64,000 bases of DNA, from NCBI RefSeq assembly GCF_000280905.1, contig NZ_ALAP01000103.1, positions 158,137 to 222,136 of the forward strand. The letters are read 5' to 3'. Under the pieces are notes generated by a model that was given only the letters and a program-made list of their open reading frames with translations, was not told the DNA's origin and ran no database searches. Of this stretch, positions 24,285 to 32,348 are shown one piece after another. The number at the start of each line of letters is the position of its first letter. Within the stretch, counting starts at the first letter, position 1. The position numbers and the translations under genes are program-made. The stretch is from Streptomyces sp. AA1529 (GTDB lineage Bacteria > Actinomycetota > Actinomycetes > Streptomycetales > Streptomycetaceae).

Positions 24285-24309
24285 GTTGCGGCCTGCTCGG
24301 CCGCCCAAC
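24285..24309. terminator. Imperfect hairpin after the GTPase operon
   Basis: GTTGCGGCC at 24285-24293 pairs with GGCCGCCCAAC at 24299-24309 with a two-base bulge, 59 bases after the last stop. It is followed by an AT-richer stretch (24310-24345) that may hold the phospholipase promoter. Confidence 0.35.
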
Positions 24310-24434
24310 AACGTTCACTCGATGGTGAGTTGAAAGATCTGTTCAGGGTCGGCCGGTGCTGCCACACTTGCCGTGCCCCAGTGAACCCCCCCCCATGGCC
24401 CGGTCGTTCCGGGCCCGTCACTTCGGAGGTCCTC

Positions 24435-24926
24435 ATGCGCCGCAGATTCGCCCTTCCGCTCGCTGCCGCAGCCCTGTCGCTCCCCGCCGTGCTCGTCCCC
24501 GCCGGTTCGGCCTCGGCCGCCCCCGCCGACAAGGCGCAGGTGCTCAGCTCCTGGACGCAGACCAGCGCCTCCAGCTACAACGCCTGGTACCAGGCCCGCC
24601 AGCACCAGGGCGACTGGTCCGCCTACGGCTTCGACTGGTCGACGGACTACTGCAGTTCCTCGCCCGACAACCCCTTCGGTTTCCCCTTCCAGACCGCCTG
24701 CGCCCGCCACGACTTCGGTTACCGCAACTACAAGGCCATGGGCACCTTCTCGGCGAACAAGTCCCGTATCGACTCGGCCTTCTATGAGGACCTCAAGCGG
24801 GTCTGCAACCGCTACTCCGGCGCGACCAGGACGGCCTGCAACTCGACGGCCTGGACCTATTACCACGCCGTCGACATCTTCGGCCTCAAGGGCGCCGACG
24901 AGGCAGCCGCCGACAAGGCTGCCTGA
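24435..24926 (+). CDS. Secreted prokaryotic phospholipase A2
   Basis: 163 residues, ATG preceded by GGAGGT. A Sec signal peptide (MRRRFALPLAAAALSLPAVL, cleavage near SASA-AP at about 28) is followed by a compact alpha-helical domain with the catalytic His-Asp pair in CARHDFGYRN (His 92, Asp 93). Cysteines in DYCSSS, TACAR, RVCNR and TACNS give two disulfides, as in the Streptomyces violaceoruber enzyme. It hydrolyses sn-2 acyl chains of phospholipids using calcium. The gene is monocistronic and ends at a bidirectional hairpin shared with the convergent glycosyltransferase gene. Confidence 0.92.
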   Translation: MRRRFALPLAAAALSLPAVLVPAGSASAAPADKAQVLSSWTQTSASSYNAWYQARQHQGDWSAYGFDWSTDYCSSSPDNPFGFPFQTACARHDFGYRNYKAMGTFSANKSRIDSAFYEDLKRVCNRYSGATRTACNSTAWTYYHAVDIFGLKGADEAAADKAA

Positions 24927-24960
24927 CCGGCTCGCCGCACCCCGCCCGCCGGACCGGCAC

Positions 24961-25006
24961 CCGGGCGCTCCTCCCGTCGCCGTTCAGCCACGGGAGGAGC
25001 GCCCGG
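24961..25006. terminator. Bidirectional 16-bp hairpin between convergent genes
   Basis: A perfect inverted repeat: left arm 24961-24976 (CCGGGCGCTCCTCCCG) and right arm 24991-25006, with a 14-base loop. It lies 34 bases after the phospholipase stop. The right arm and part of the loop overlap the end of the minus-strand glycosyltransferase gene, whose stop codon (24984-24986) sits in the loop. Confidence 0.75.
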
Positions 25007-26336
25007 CAGCCGAAGGCTCCCGCGGGTTCTCCCGTTCCTGCGGCTCCCGCCGATCGGTGCGGCGGCCGAACACCCAGGCGCGGAAGAGGAGGAAGCGCAG
25101 CACCGTGGCGGCCAGGTTCGCGCACACCAGCACGGCGAGCTCGGCACTGCGCGGCGCCCCGGCGGCCGCAGTGTGCAGCGCGGCCAGCGAACCGCTGGTC
25201 AACGCCAGGCCGACGCCGAAGACGAGCAGGCCCTGGGCCTGGTGCCGGACGGCTCGCTCCCGCCCGCGCACTCCGAAGGTCAGCCGCCGGTTCGCGGCGG
25301 TGTTCCCCAGCGCCGACAGCAGCAGCGCCGCCGCGTTGGCCGACTGTGCTCCCAGACCCTGCCGCAGCAGCGAGTAGAGCCCCAGATACAGCAGCGTGCT
25401 CAGTGCTCCGACCAGGCAGAAGCCGATGAGCTGCCGCGGCAGGCCACCGGGCACGTCCGCCAGTCCGCGGTCGCGCGGGTCGTCGCCGAACGGGCGGCGC
25501 AGCCGGTCCAGCGGCAGCGCGCCCCCGGCCAGCGCCCGGCCGACCCGCCAGACGCCCTTGAGGTCGTCCGTGACGGTGCGCAGGATGTCCACCCGTGAAT
25601 CGGGGTCGTCCACCCAGTCCACCGGTACCTCGTGGACGCGCAGCCCGGCACGCTCGGCCAGCACCAGCAGTTCGGTGTCGAAGAACCAGCCGTTGTCCTG
25701 CACGAGCGGCAGCAGCCGGTCGGCCACCTCGCCGCGCACCGCCTTGAAGCCGCACTGCGCGTCGGAGAAGCGGGCGGCCAGCGAGCCGCGCAGCAGCAGG
25801 TTGTAGCCGCGCGAGAGGACCTCGCGCTTCGGACCGCGTACGACGCGCGACCCGGAAGCCAGCCGGGTGCCGGTCGCGACGTCCGAGTGGCCCGAGATCA
25901 GCGGCGCGACCAGCGGCAGCAGCGCGTTGAGGTCGGTGGACAGGTCCACATCCATGTAGGCGCGCACGGGGGCGTCCGAGGCGGCCCACACGGTGCGCAG
26001 GGCGCGCCCCCGGCCCTTCTCCTCCAGCCGCGTCAACGAGACGGAATCGAACTCCCGCACGAGTTCGCGGGCCACCTCCTGGGTGCGGTCCCGGCTGGCG
26101 TTGTCCGCGACGGTGATGCGGAATCCGTAGGGGAAGTGCCGGGTCAGGAAGGCGTGCAGCCGCCGGACGCAGGGCCCGAGGGCAGCCTCCTCGTTGTAGA
26201 CGGGCACCACCACGTCCAGCACGGTCGTGGGGGTCCGGGACGGCAGATGGCGGCGGGAGGGCAGGGTCTCGCACGACGGCAGGCGCTCGCGCGACGGCGC
26301 GGTCTCGCGCCCCACAGGATCGGTCTTCGCACTCAT
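24984..26336 (-). CDS. Glycosyltransferase family 2 fused to a GtrA-like membrane domain
   Basis: 450 residues from ATG 26336. After ~38 disordered residues the GT-A domain begins DVVVPVYNEEAALGPCVRRL, with the metal-binding DVDLSTD and the acceptor-side QCGFKAVRG typical of dolichyl/polyprenyl-phosphate sugar transferases. From about residue 295 a GtrA-like domain of four transmembrane helices follows (IGFCLVGALSTLLYLGLYSL, later NTAANRRLTFG). The likely role is transfer of a sugar to polyprenyl phosphate and flipping or presenting it for cell-envelope glycosylation. It is the last gene of a response regulator-kinase-transferase set, 26 bases after the kinase, so it may be a target of that signal. 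Confidence 0.85.
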   Translation of the reverse strand: MSAKTDPVGRETAPSRERLPSCETLPSRRHLPSRTPTTVLDVVVPVYNEEAALGPCVRRLHAFLTRHFPYGFRITVADNASRDRTQEVARELVREFDSVSLTRLEEKGRGRALRTVWAASDAPVRAYMDVDLSTDLNALLPLVAPLISGHSDVATGTRLASGSRVVRGPKREVLSRGYNLLLRGSLAARFSDAQCGFKAVRGEVADRLLPLVQDNGWFFDTELLVLAERAGLRVHEVPVDWVDDPDSRVDILRTVTDDLKGVWRVGRALAGGALPLDRLRRPFGDDPRDRGLADVPGGLPRQLIGFCLVGALSTLLYLGLYSLLRQGLGAQSANAAALLLSALGNTAANRRLTFGVRGRERAVRHQAQGLLVFGVGLALTSGSLAALHTAAAGAPRSAELAVLVCANLAATVLRFLLFRAWVFGRRTDRREPQERENPREPSAAGRSSRG

Positions 26337-26362
26337 GCCGCCGACCGTGGCGAACAGGCCTG

Positions 26363-27937
26363 TCAGCCCGGTGTGGCCAGGCTGTGCGCCACCTGTGAGG
26401 TGCCGGATCCGGCGGAATCCGCGGGCAGCCGTACGGTGAAGGCGGTCCGGCCGGGCCGGCTGGCGACCTGGACACCGCCGCCGTGCGCGGCCACCACCGC
26501 TGCCACGATGGCCAGCCCCAGCCCGGTGCTGCCGCGGTGCCGGGAGCGCGACGCGTCGCCCCGCGCGAACCGCTCGAAGACACGCTCCCGCACGTCCGCC
26601 GGGATGCCGGGGCCGTCGTCCACGACCCGCACCTCCACCCGGCCCCCGTCCAGCGCCAGCTGCGCGCGCACTGTCGTACCCGGCGGTGTGTGACTGCGCG
26701 CGTTGGCCAGCAGATTGGCCAGCACCTGCCGCAGCCGCGCCTCGTCGCCGGTCACCAGCAGCGGGGACGAGGGCACCTCCAGGCGCCACACATGCTCAGG
26801 ACCGGCCACCCGCGCATCGCTGACCGCGTCGACGACCAGCGCCGAGACATCCACCGGCTCCCGCTCCAGCGGCCGCCCCGAATCCAGCCGCGCGAGCAGC
26901 AGCAGGTCCTCCACCAGCCCGCTCATCCGCACCGCCTCGGACTCGATCCGCTCCAGCGCGTAACCCGTGTCCGTACCGGCGTCCGGTTGCTCCCGGCGCG
27001 AGAGCTCCGCATAGCCCCGGATGGACGCCAGCGGAGTACGCAGCTCGTGGCTGGCGTCCGCGATGAACCGGCGCAGCCGCAGCTCGCTGTCGTGCCGCGC
27101 CGCCAGCGCCGAACCGACGTGGCCGAGCATCCGGTTCAGCGCCGCCCCGACCTGGCCGACCTCCGTCTCCGGGTCGGTGTCCCGCACCGGCACCCGCTCC
27201 CGCAGCCGCACCTCGCCGCTGTGCAGGGGAAGTTCGGAGACCCGGGTGGCGGTGTGCGCCATCCGCCGCAGCGGACGCAGCGCGACCCGCACGGACGCGG
27301 CACCGGCGATCCCCGCACCCAGCAGTCCGGCACCGGCGACGCACACCTCGACCAGCACGAGCGTGCTGATCGTGTCGTCCACGGCGGTGGTCGGCAGACC
27401 GACCACCAGAGTGCCGCCCGCCACGGGCACGGACGTCACCCGGTAGCTGCCCACCTGCGGCAGCTCCGCGGTGTGCGGACTGCTGTCGCGGGGCACCGAG
27501 GCCAGCGCCGCGGACTGCGCGTCGGTCAGCTCCCTGATGCCGACGCCGGGCATTCCGCCGGCCGGCTGCTGCTGCACGCTGCGGGCCGCGGAGCTGAAGG
27601 TACTGCCGGAACCGTCGTCGGAGGCGTCGTCGCCGCTGTCCTTGACGAAGGCGCCGACGGTACCCACCGGCTGCCCGCCCACCTTCAGGAACCGCAGCTT
27701 CTCCAGCCCCTCGGGCCGCTGATGACCGGGCGGCCCGGGGCCCGCGGCGCGGAAGGTGACGTCCTTGAGCTGGCTGTCGAGCTGCTGGTACAGGTACGTG
27801 TGCAGCGCGATCGTCGTCACCGCGCCGATCACCGCCGCCACCACCGCGATCATCGCCACGACCGAGAGCACCAGCCGTGCGCGCAGCGAACGGCGCACCC
27901 GCAGCCGTGCGCGCAGCCCGGAGAACAGCCGGAACAC
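26363..27937 (-). CDS. Two-component sensor histidine kinase
   Basis: 524 residues from GTG 27937, chosen because it lies 11 bases after the regulator stop with GAGTGAGGGAAG upstream. Two transmembrane helices (~20-45 and ~190-215) flank an extracytoplasmic domain of about 140 residues. HAMP, HisKA (DASHELRTPLAS, His ~297) and HATPase_c (N-box NLLANARSH; DDGPGIP; GLGLAIV) follow in normal order. It is predicted to autophosphorylate on His and pass phosphate to the co-transcribed OmpR-type regulator. The extracellular signal is unknown; membrane or wall stress would suit the downstream envelope glycosyltransferase. Confidence 0.9.
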   Translation of the reverse strand: MFRLFSGLRARLRVRRSLRARLVLSVVAMIAVVAAVIGAVTTIALHTYLYQQLDSQLKDVTFRAAGPGPPGHQRPEGLEKLRFLKVGGQPVGTVGAFVKDSGDDASDDGSGSTFSSAARSVQQQPAGGMPGVGIRELTDAQSAALASVPRDSSPHTAELPQVGSYRVTSVPVAGGTLVVGLPTTAVDDTISTLVLVEVCVAGAGLLGAGIAGAASVRVALRPLRRMAHTATRVSELPLHSGEVRLRERVPVRDTDPETEVGQVGAALNRMLGHVGSALAARHDSELRLRRFIADASHELRTPLASIRGYAELSRREQPDAGTDTGYALERIESEAVRMSGLVEDLLLLARLDSGRPLEREPVDVSALVVDAVSDARVAGPEHVWRLEVPSSPLLVTGDEARLRQVLANLLANARSHTPPGTTVRAQLALDGGRVEVRVVDDGPGIPADVRERVFERFARGDASRSRHRGSTGLGLAIVAAVVAAHGGGVQVASRPGRTAFTVRLPADSAGSGTSQVAHSLATPG

Positions 27938-27948
27938 CGCCGCTTCCC

Positions 27949-28743
27949 TCACTCCGCGGCGGGCTTGAGCAGATAGCCCGCACCGCGCCGCGTGTGGATC
28001 ATCGGAGCCCGCCCCGCGTCGATCTTCCGCCGCAGATACGAGATGTACAGCTCCACCACGTTGCCCTGGCCGCCGAAGTCGTAGGACCACACCCGGTCCA
28101 GGATCTGCGCCTTGCTCAGCACCCGCCGCGGATTGCGCATCAGATACCGCAGCAGCTCGAACTCGGTCGCCGTCAGCCGGATCTCCGCGCCGCCCCGGGC
28201 CACCTCGTGGGTGTCCTCGTCCAGCGTCAGATCGCCCACGGCCAGCACGGACGACGGCTGCCCGGCGGCAGTGGCCCCGGCCCGCCGCAGCAGCCCGCGC
28301 AACCGGGCGATCACCTCCTCCAGGCTGAACGGCTTGGTCACATAGTCGTCGCCGCCCGCCGTCAGCCCGGCGATCCGGTCCTCCACCGCGTCCCGCGCCG
28401 TCAGGAACAGCACCGGAATCCCCGGGGTCACCGAGTGCAGCCGGCCGAGCACGGTGAGCCCGTCGATGTCCGGCAGCATCACATCCAGCACCACCGCATC
28501 CGGACGCCAGTCCCGCGCCGTGCGCACCGCGGCCTCACCGCCGCCCGCCGCGCGCACCTCCCAGCCCTCGTACCGCAGCGCCATCGACAGCAGTTCGGTG
28601 AGCGAGGGCTCGTCGTCCACCACGAGGATCCGCACCGGACCGCCGTCGGGCCGCCGCAACGGCTCCTGCCCCGGCGCCCCGGCCCGCCCGGCACCAGCTC
28701 GTGCACCACCCTCACGCGCGGCCGACACCGCCTTCTCGTCCAT
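27949..28743 (-). CDS. OmpR-family response regulator
   Basis: 264 residues from ATG 28743; 27 extra upstream codons are open but unlikely. A ~35-residue Gly/Ala/Arg-rich leader precedes the receiver domain (VRILVVDDEP; phospho-acceptor Asp 87 in VVLDVMLPD; Lys in VTKPFS). The C-terminal winged helix has the usual TATEFELLRYLMRNPRRVLSKAQILDRVW and RRGAGY. It likely controls its own operon: two 11-base direct repeats lie just upstream. Similar in architecture to actinobacterial MprA/TcrA-type regulators; the exact orthologue is not identified. Confidence 0.9.
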   Translation of the reverse strand: MDEKAVSAAREGGARAGAGRAGAPGQEPLRRPDGGPVRILVVDDEPSLTELLSMALRYEGWEVRAAGGGEAAVRTARDWRPDAVVLDVMLPDIDGLTVLGRLHSVTPGIPVLFLTARDAVEDRIAGLTAGGDDYVTKPFSLEEVIARLRGLLRRAGATAAGQPSSVLAVGDLTLDEDTHEVARGGAEIRLTATEFELLRYLMRNPRRVLSKAQILDRVWSYDFGGQGNVVELYISYLRRKIDAGRAPMIHTRRGAGYLLKPAAE

Positions 28744-28762
28744 ACCGGCACCCTGCACGCCC

Positions 28763-28784
28763 AACCTGAGAGAAACCTGTGAAA
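28763..28784 (-). promoter_or_regulatory. Direct-repeat operator (OmpR-type) upstream of the response regulator
   Basis: On the plus strand AACCTGAGAGA (28763-28773) and AACCTGTGAAA (28774-28784) are adjacent 11-base direct repeats, 20-41 bases upstream of the regulator start. An 11-base period matches dimers of OmpR/PhoB-class regulators binding one face of the helix, so autoregulation is likely. Confidence 0.5.
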
Positions 28785-28859
28785 ACCCTGGGGGCCGGCT
28801 GAGAGGCGGGGCCCGATGGCCCACGGCCCACGGCCGGCGTCCGAATCCCGGAGCCAGGA

Positions 28860-30983
28860 CTATGCGGGAACGTGGAAGCGCACGGGCTCCCGCAGTGCCG
28901 CGGACGCGCCGTCGAAATCGGCGAGCCGGGCGGCGACCGTCGCGACGGCGAGTCGCTCGGGCAGGGCGGCCGAGAATTTCAGCCCGCGCACCGCCCGCGG
29001 GTCCACGTCCGGCAGCACCAGTGCCGCGCCGTCATCGGCAGCCGCACGGGCGGCCTGCCACCTTTCCGGCGTGAGGTCCTCGCGGAGCCGGAGAAAGCAG
29101 TCCGTGGGCCGCTGTACAGGGTCGGCGACCGACGGAAGGGTGGCGGCGAGGGTCGCGTTCGCGCGGTAGCCGGCCCAGGTCCACCACCGCACGTCGCTGC
29201 CGTTTCGGGTGATCAGCGTCCCGCCGGGGTGCACGAGGTCGGGCGCATGGTCCTGGCGCCACTCGGCCAGACAGGTATCGGCCCGCCGGGTCAGGGAGAC
29301 GGGCGGGTCGGTGCCCAGGAGCACGTCGCGCATCGCCCGGGTGAGCGCATAGGAGAGGCCCGCGAGTGAACCGCTCGACCACTTGGCGATCCCGCCGCTG
29401 TCGACCGGTTCGACGAAGACGCGTTTGCGGGCCCAGTCGATGAACGTGACCTGCCAATTGCGTCCGCCCAGCAGCAGCCTGCGCGGGCCGGGACGTTCCT
29501 CTGTCAGCACGGACGGATCCGTCTGCCCGATCTCCGTACGTCCGGACAGGACGGTGAACTGCGGGGGAGCCGTGAAGGAGGCCGTCAGCTCGATGAAGTG
29601 CCGACGGCCGAACCGGCGCTCCGCTTCGGGGCCGATGAACAGTAGGCCGCCGTCCTGTTCGAGGAAGCCCTCGGACATCAGATGCCGCAGGACAGGCTGT
29701 GCCGAACGGTCGAAGGGCACCAGCCCGTTCCACTGCTCCGGCCACAGGCTGTCGCCGATCCTGTGCTGCTGGAGTACGAGCGCGAGGAGCTGCTGAGCCA
29801 CCAGGTGGCGTGGCTCCGGTGGAGCGGTCACCGGCTCGACCCAGCCGCGCGACCAGAGCACGAGCAGTGCCGCCGCCTGCAGAAGTGTGTCTTTGCGGGT
29901 GGCGAGGAAGAGGCAGTTGCGGGTGGCGCCGGGGCGGCGTCCGGTGCGGCCGATGCGCTGCAGGAAGGAGGCGACGGTCCCGGGGGAGTCGATCTGGATG
30001 ACGCGGTCCAGGTCGCCGACGTCGATGCCGAGTTCCAGGGTGGAGGTGGAGACGATGACGCAGTCCCGTGCCTCGGCGAACGCCTGCTCGGATCTGGCGC
30101 GCTCCTGCACCGACAGCGAGGCGTGCGAGAGGAAGACCGTCACCTCGCGCTCGCGCAGGGCAGCGCCCAACTGCTCGACCTGGCTTCTGGAGTCGCAGAA
30201 CACCAGGCGTTTCTCGCCCCGGTGCAGTGCGGCGACGAGCTTGGCGGCGTTCTCGAGGGAGCCGACGTAGTCCAGTTCGACCTCGCCCGCGGGGCGGTCG
30301 GAGGCGGTGCTCTGCACGGATGCCGGGGCGACCACCCGGCCGGGCCGCTTCTCCGCCCCCGAGCCCTGGAGCCAGGTGAGCAACTGCTCGGGATTGCCGA
30401 CGGTCGCCGACAGGCCGATCCGCTGCAGGGGCCGCCCGGTGACCTGCTGCAGGCGTTCCAGCACGGCCAGCAGATGCCAGCCCCGGTCGTCGTCGGCGAA
30501 GGCGTGCACCTCGTCCACGACGACTGCTCGGACACGGCCCAGCAGGGTGGCGTGATCCGTCTTGACCCCGATCAGCATGGCTTCCAGCGACTCGGGTGTG
30601 GTGAGCAGGATGTCCGGCGGATCGGTGCGGATGTGCTGCCGCCGCGCCTCGGTGGTGTCGCCGTGCCACAGCTCCGCACGGCGCCCGAGCCACTGGGCGT
30701 ACCCGTGCACCCGCGTGACGAGGTTGTTGAGCAGCGCCTTCAGCGGACACAGATAGAGCACCGAGGTGCCGGACCAGCCCTGTGCGGACATCGCGGAGAG
30801 GACCGGCAGACAGGCCGCCTCCGTCTTGCCGCCTGCCGTGGGGGCGAGGAGGATCGCGTCCTCGCCGTCCATCAGCGGATTGATCGCGGCACGCTGCAGG
30901 GGCCGCAGATCGGGCCAGCCGAGGGTGTTGACCACGTGGTGCAGGACGACCGGATCCAGCCGGTCCACGGGGTCGAGGGCCAT
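28860..30983 (-). CDS. brxHI: BREX-2 helicase BrxHI (DEAD/DEAH, Lhr-like)
   Basis: 707 residues. ATG 30983 overlaps the brxD stop (TGATG); GTG one codon earlier is equally possible. Superfamily-2 motifs: APTAGGKTEA (Walker A), TTPESLEAML, VVVDEVHAF (DEVH box), LSATVGN (motif III), STLELGIDVGDL and QRIGRTGRR (motif VI). The C-terminal half resembles Lhr-type helicases. BrxHI is the last gene of type 2 BREX operons. It is thought to act on DNA during phage exclusion; its exact step is unresolved. It is fourth in the pglY-pglZ-brxD-brxHI unit. Confidence 0.88.
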   Translation of the reverse strand: MALDPVDRLDPVVLHHVVNTLGWPDLRPLQRAAINPLMDGEDAILLAPTAGGKTEAACLPVLSAMSAQGWSGTSVLYLCPLKALLNNLVTRVHGYAQWLGRRAELWHGDTTEARRQHIRTDPPDILLTTPESLEAMLIGVKTDHATLLGRVRAVVVDEVHAFADDDRGWHLLAVLERLQQVTGRPLQRIGLSATVGNPEQLLTWLQGSGAEKRPGRVVAPASVQSTASDRPAGEVELDYVGSLENAAKLVAALHRGEKRLVFCDSRSQVEQLGAALREREVTVFLSHASLSVQERARSEQAFAEARDCVIVSTSTLELGIDVGDLDRVIQIDSPGTVASFLQRIGRTGRRPGATRNCLFLATRKDTLLQAAALLVLWSRGWVEPVTAPPEPRHLVAQQLLALVLQQHRIGDSLWPEQWNGLVPFDRSAQPVLRHLMSEGFLEQDGGLLFIGPEAERRFGRRHFIELTASFTAPPQFTVLSGRTEIGQTDPSVLTEERPGPRRLLLGGRNWQVTFIDWARKRVFVEPVDSGGIAKWSSGSLAGLSYALTRAMRDVLLGTDPPVSLTRRADTCLAEWRQDHAPDLVHPGGTLITRNGSDVRWWTWAGYRANATLAATLPSVADPVQRPTDCFLRLREDLTPERWQAARAAADDGAALVLPDVDPRAVRGLKFSAALPERLAVATVAARLADFDGASAALREPVRFHVPA

Positions 30984-32338
30984 CACACGTTCAGTTCCAC
31001 GTCATCAGCCGCCGCCGCTGCGACGTTGCGCTCGACCTCGGTGAGTTCACTCGCCGATACCGTCAGCCGGTAGTGCTGCCGGGGATCGAAGTCCGCGAAC
31101 TGGTCGATCCGGTCCAGGACATCGCCGACGAGCTTCTTCAGGAACAGCCGCGGCGCCACTCCCACCTTGCCGCCGAGCGCACCGCCCACCGCTGCGGCGA
31201 GGTCGGCGATGTACGCGTCGTCGGCGAGCCGGCCTATCCGCTCCGGCGCGGATGCCCCGTCCGCGTACAGGTCGCGGATCGTCGTGCCGAGCGTGACCAG
31301 CGACTCCTGGGTGAAGCCCGGCAGCCGCAACTGCACCGCGCGCGGGTTGTCGAAGCGCGGATCGGTGGTGAAGTCGGTGGCGAGGCGCTGGGCCAGCGGT
31401 GCGAGACGCTGCACTCCCTGCGGGCCGTCGTAGAAGGCGGGCGTTCCGGTGATCACCAGATACAGGCCGGGGAACCGGCCCGAGTGCACCTCGTCGATGA
31501 GCTGCCGCAGCGCGTTGAGCGCCTTGTCCCGGGCGTCGGACCGCACCCGCTGCAGCGTCTCCACCTCGTCCAGCACGACGAACAGCCCGCGGTGACCCGA
31601 GTCGCGCAGCACCGTCAGCAGGCCCTGCAGGAAGCCGAAAGCGCCGAAGTGGTCGAGGTCGCCGCGGACCCCGGCGGACCGCCTCGCCGCGGCGGCCACA
31701 TGCGGTTGTCCGCCCAGCCACGCCAGCACGGCCGCTGCTGTCGCCTCGTCCCCTTGGACCAGTGCTGTCCGGTATCCGCGCAGCGCCGTCGCGAACGAGG
31801 GCGCATGACGGGACACCTCGCTCAGCCGCGCGGTGAGCAGCTTCTCGACCTGCTCGGGCAGGTCCTCCTCATCGGCCCCGTCCGCGAGGGCGTCCTCCTC
31901 CAGGGCGTAGAACCAGGCGTCGACGACGGGCCGCAGCGCGCTCGGTGGGAAGCTCGACGTGGCGAGCCGTTCGGTCAGCCGCCGGTAGACGGTCTCCAGC
32001 CGGTGCAGCGGAGTCTCGGTCTCCGAGATCTGGATCTCGGAGACCGCGTAGCCGAGCCGCTTGGCGCGCTCGCCCAGCCACCGGGTGAAGAAGGTCTTGC
32101 CGGACCCGTACTCGCCGCGGACCGCCTTGAACACGGACGCCTCGGAGGAGGCGACCGCGGTCAACTCGGCGTCGAGCGCGTCCTCGAACCGGTCCAGGCC
32201 GGTGGCGAGCAGGTCCAGTCCGCTGTCGGGTACAGCGCCGCGCCGCAGGGCGTCGATGACGGTGCGCCGCCTCACGGCGGAGACGCTGGAGGCACGTGGA
32301 TCGGTCACCTGCCCAGTCTCGCATTTCCGCACCACCAC
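30983..32338 (-). CDS. brxD: BREX system ATP-binding protein BrxD
   Basis: 451 residues from GTG 32338, which has GAGGG seven bases upstream; GTG 32308 is an alternative. P-loop GEYGSGKTFF with Walker B GLFVVLDEVE places it in the BrxD (DUF2791) ATPase family. The RRRTVIDALRRGAVPDSGLDLLA start and ITGTPAFYD sensor segment fit. It overlaps brxHI at its end and follows pglZ by 10 bases. In BREX-2 it is expected to be a DNA-linked AAA-type ATPase supporting the PglY/PglZ core. The active-site residues appear intact. Confidence 0.88.
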   Translation of the reverse strand: MVVRKCETGQVTDPRASSVSAVRRRTVIDALRRGAVPDSGLDLLATGLDRFEDALDAELTAVASSEASVFKAVRGEYGSGKTFFTRWLGERAKRLGYAVSEIQISETETPLHRLETVYRRLTERLATSSFPPSALRPVVDAWFYALEEDALADGADEEDLPEQVEKLLTARLSEVSRHAPSFATALRGYRTALVQGDEATAAAVLAWLGGQPHVAAAARRSAGVRGDLDHFGAFGFLQGLLTVLRDSGHRGLFVVLDEVETLQRVRSDARDKALNALRQLIDEVHSGRFPGLYLVITGTPAFYDGPQGVQRLAPLAQRLATDFTTDPRFDNPRAVQLRLPGFTQESLVTLGTTIRDLYADGASAPERIGRLADDAYIADLAAAVGGALGGKVGVAPRLFLKKLVGDVLDRIDQFADFDPRQHYRLTVSASELTEVERNVAAAAADDVELNV

Positions 32339-32348
32339 CCGGCGGCCC

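Noticed and set aside
20015..24532. 1505-codon open frame on the minus strand
   Set aside because: It is the shadow of the GAP1-type and membrane GTPase genes; composition is Arg/Gly/His/Gln-rich with no domains.
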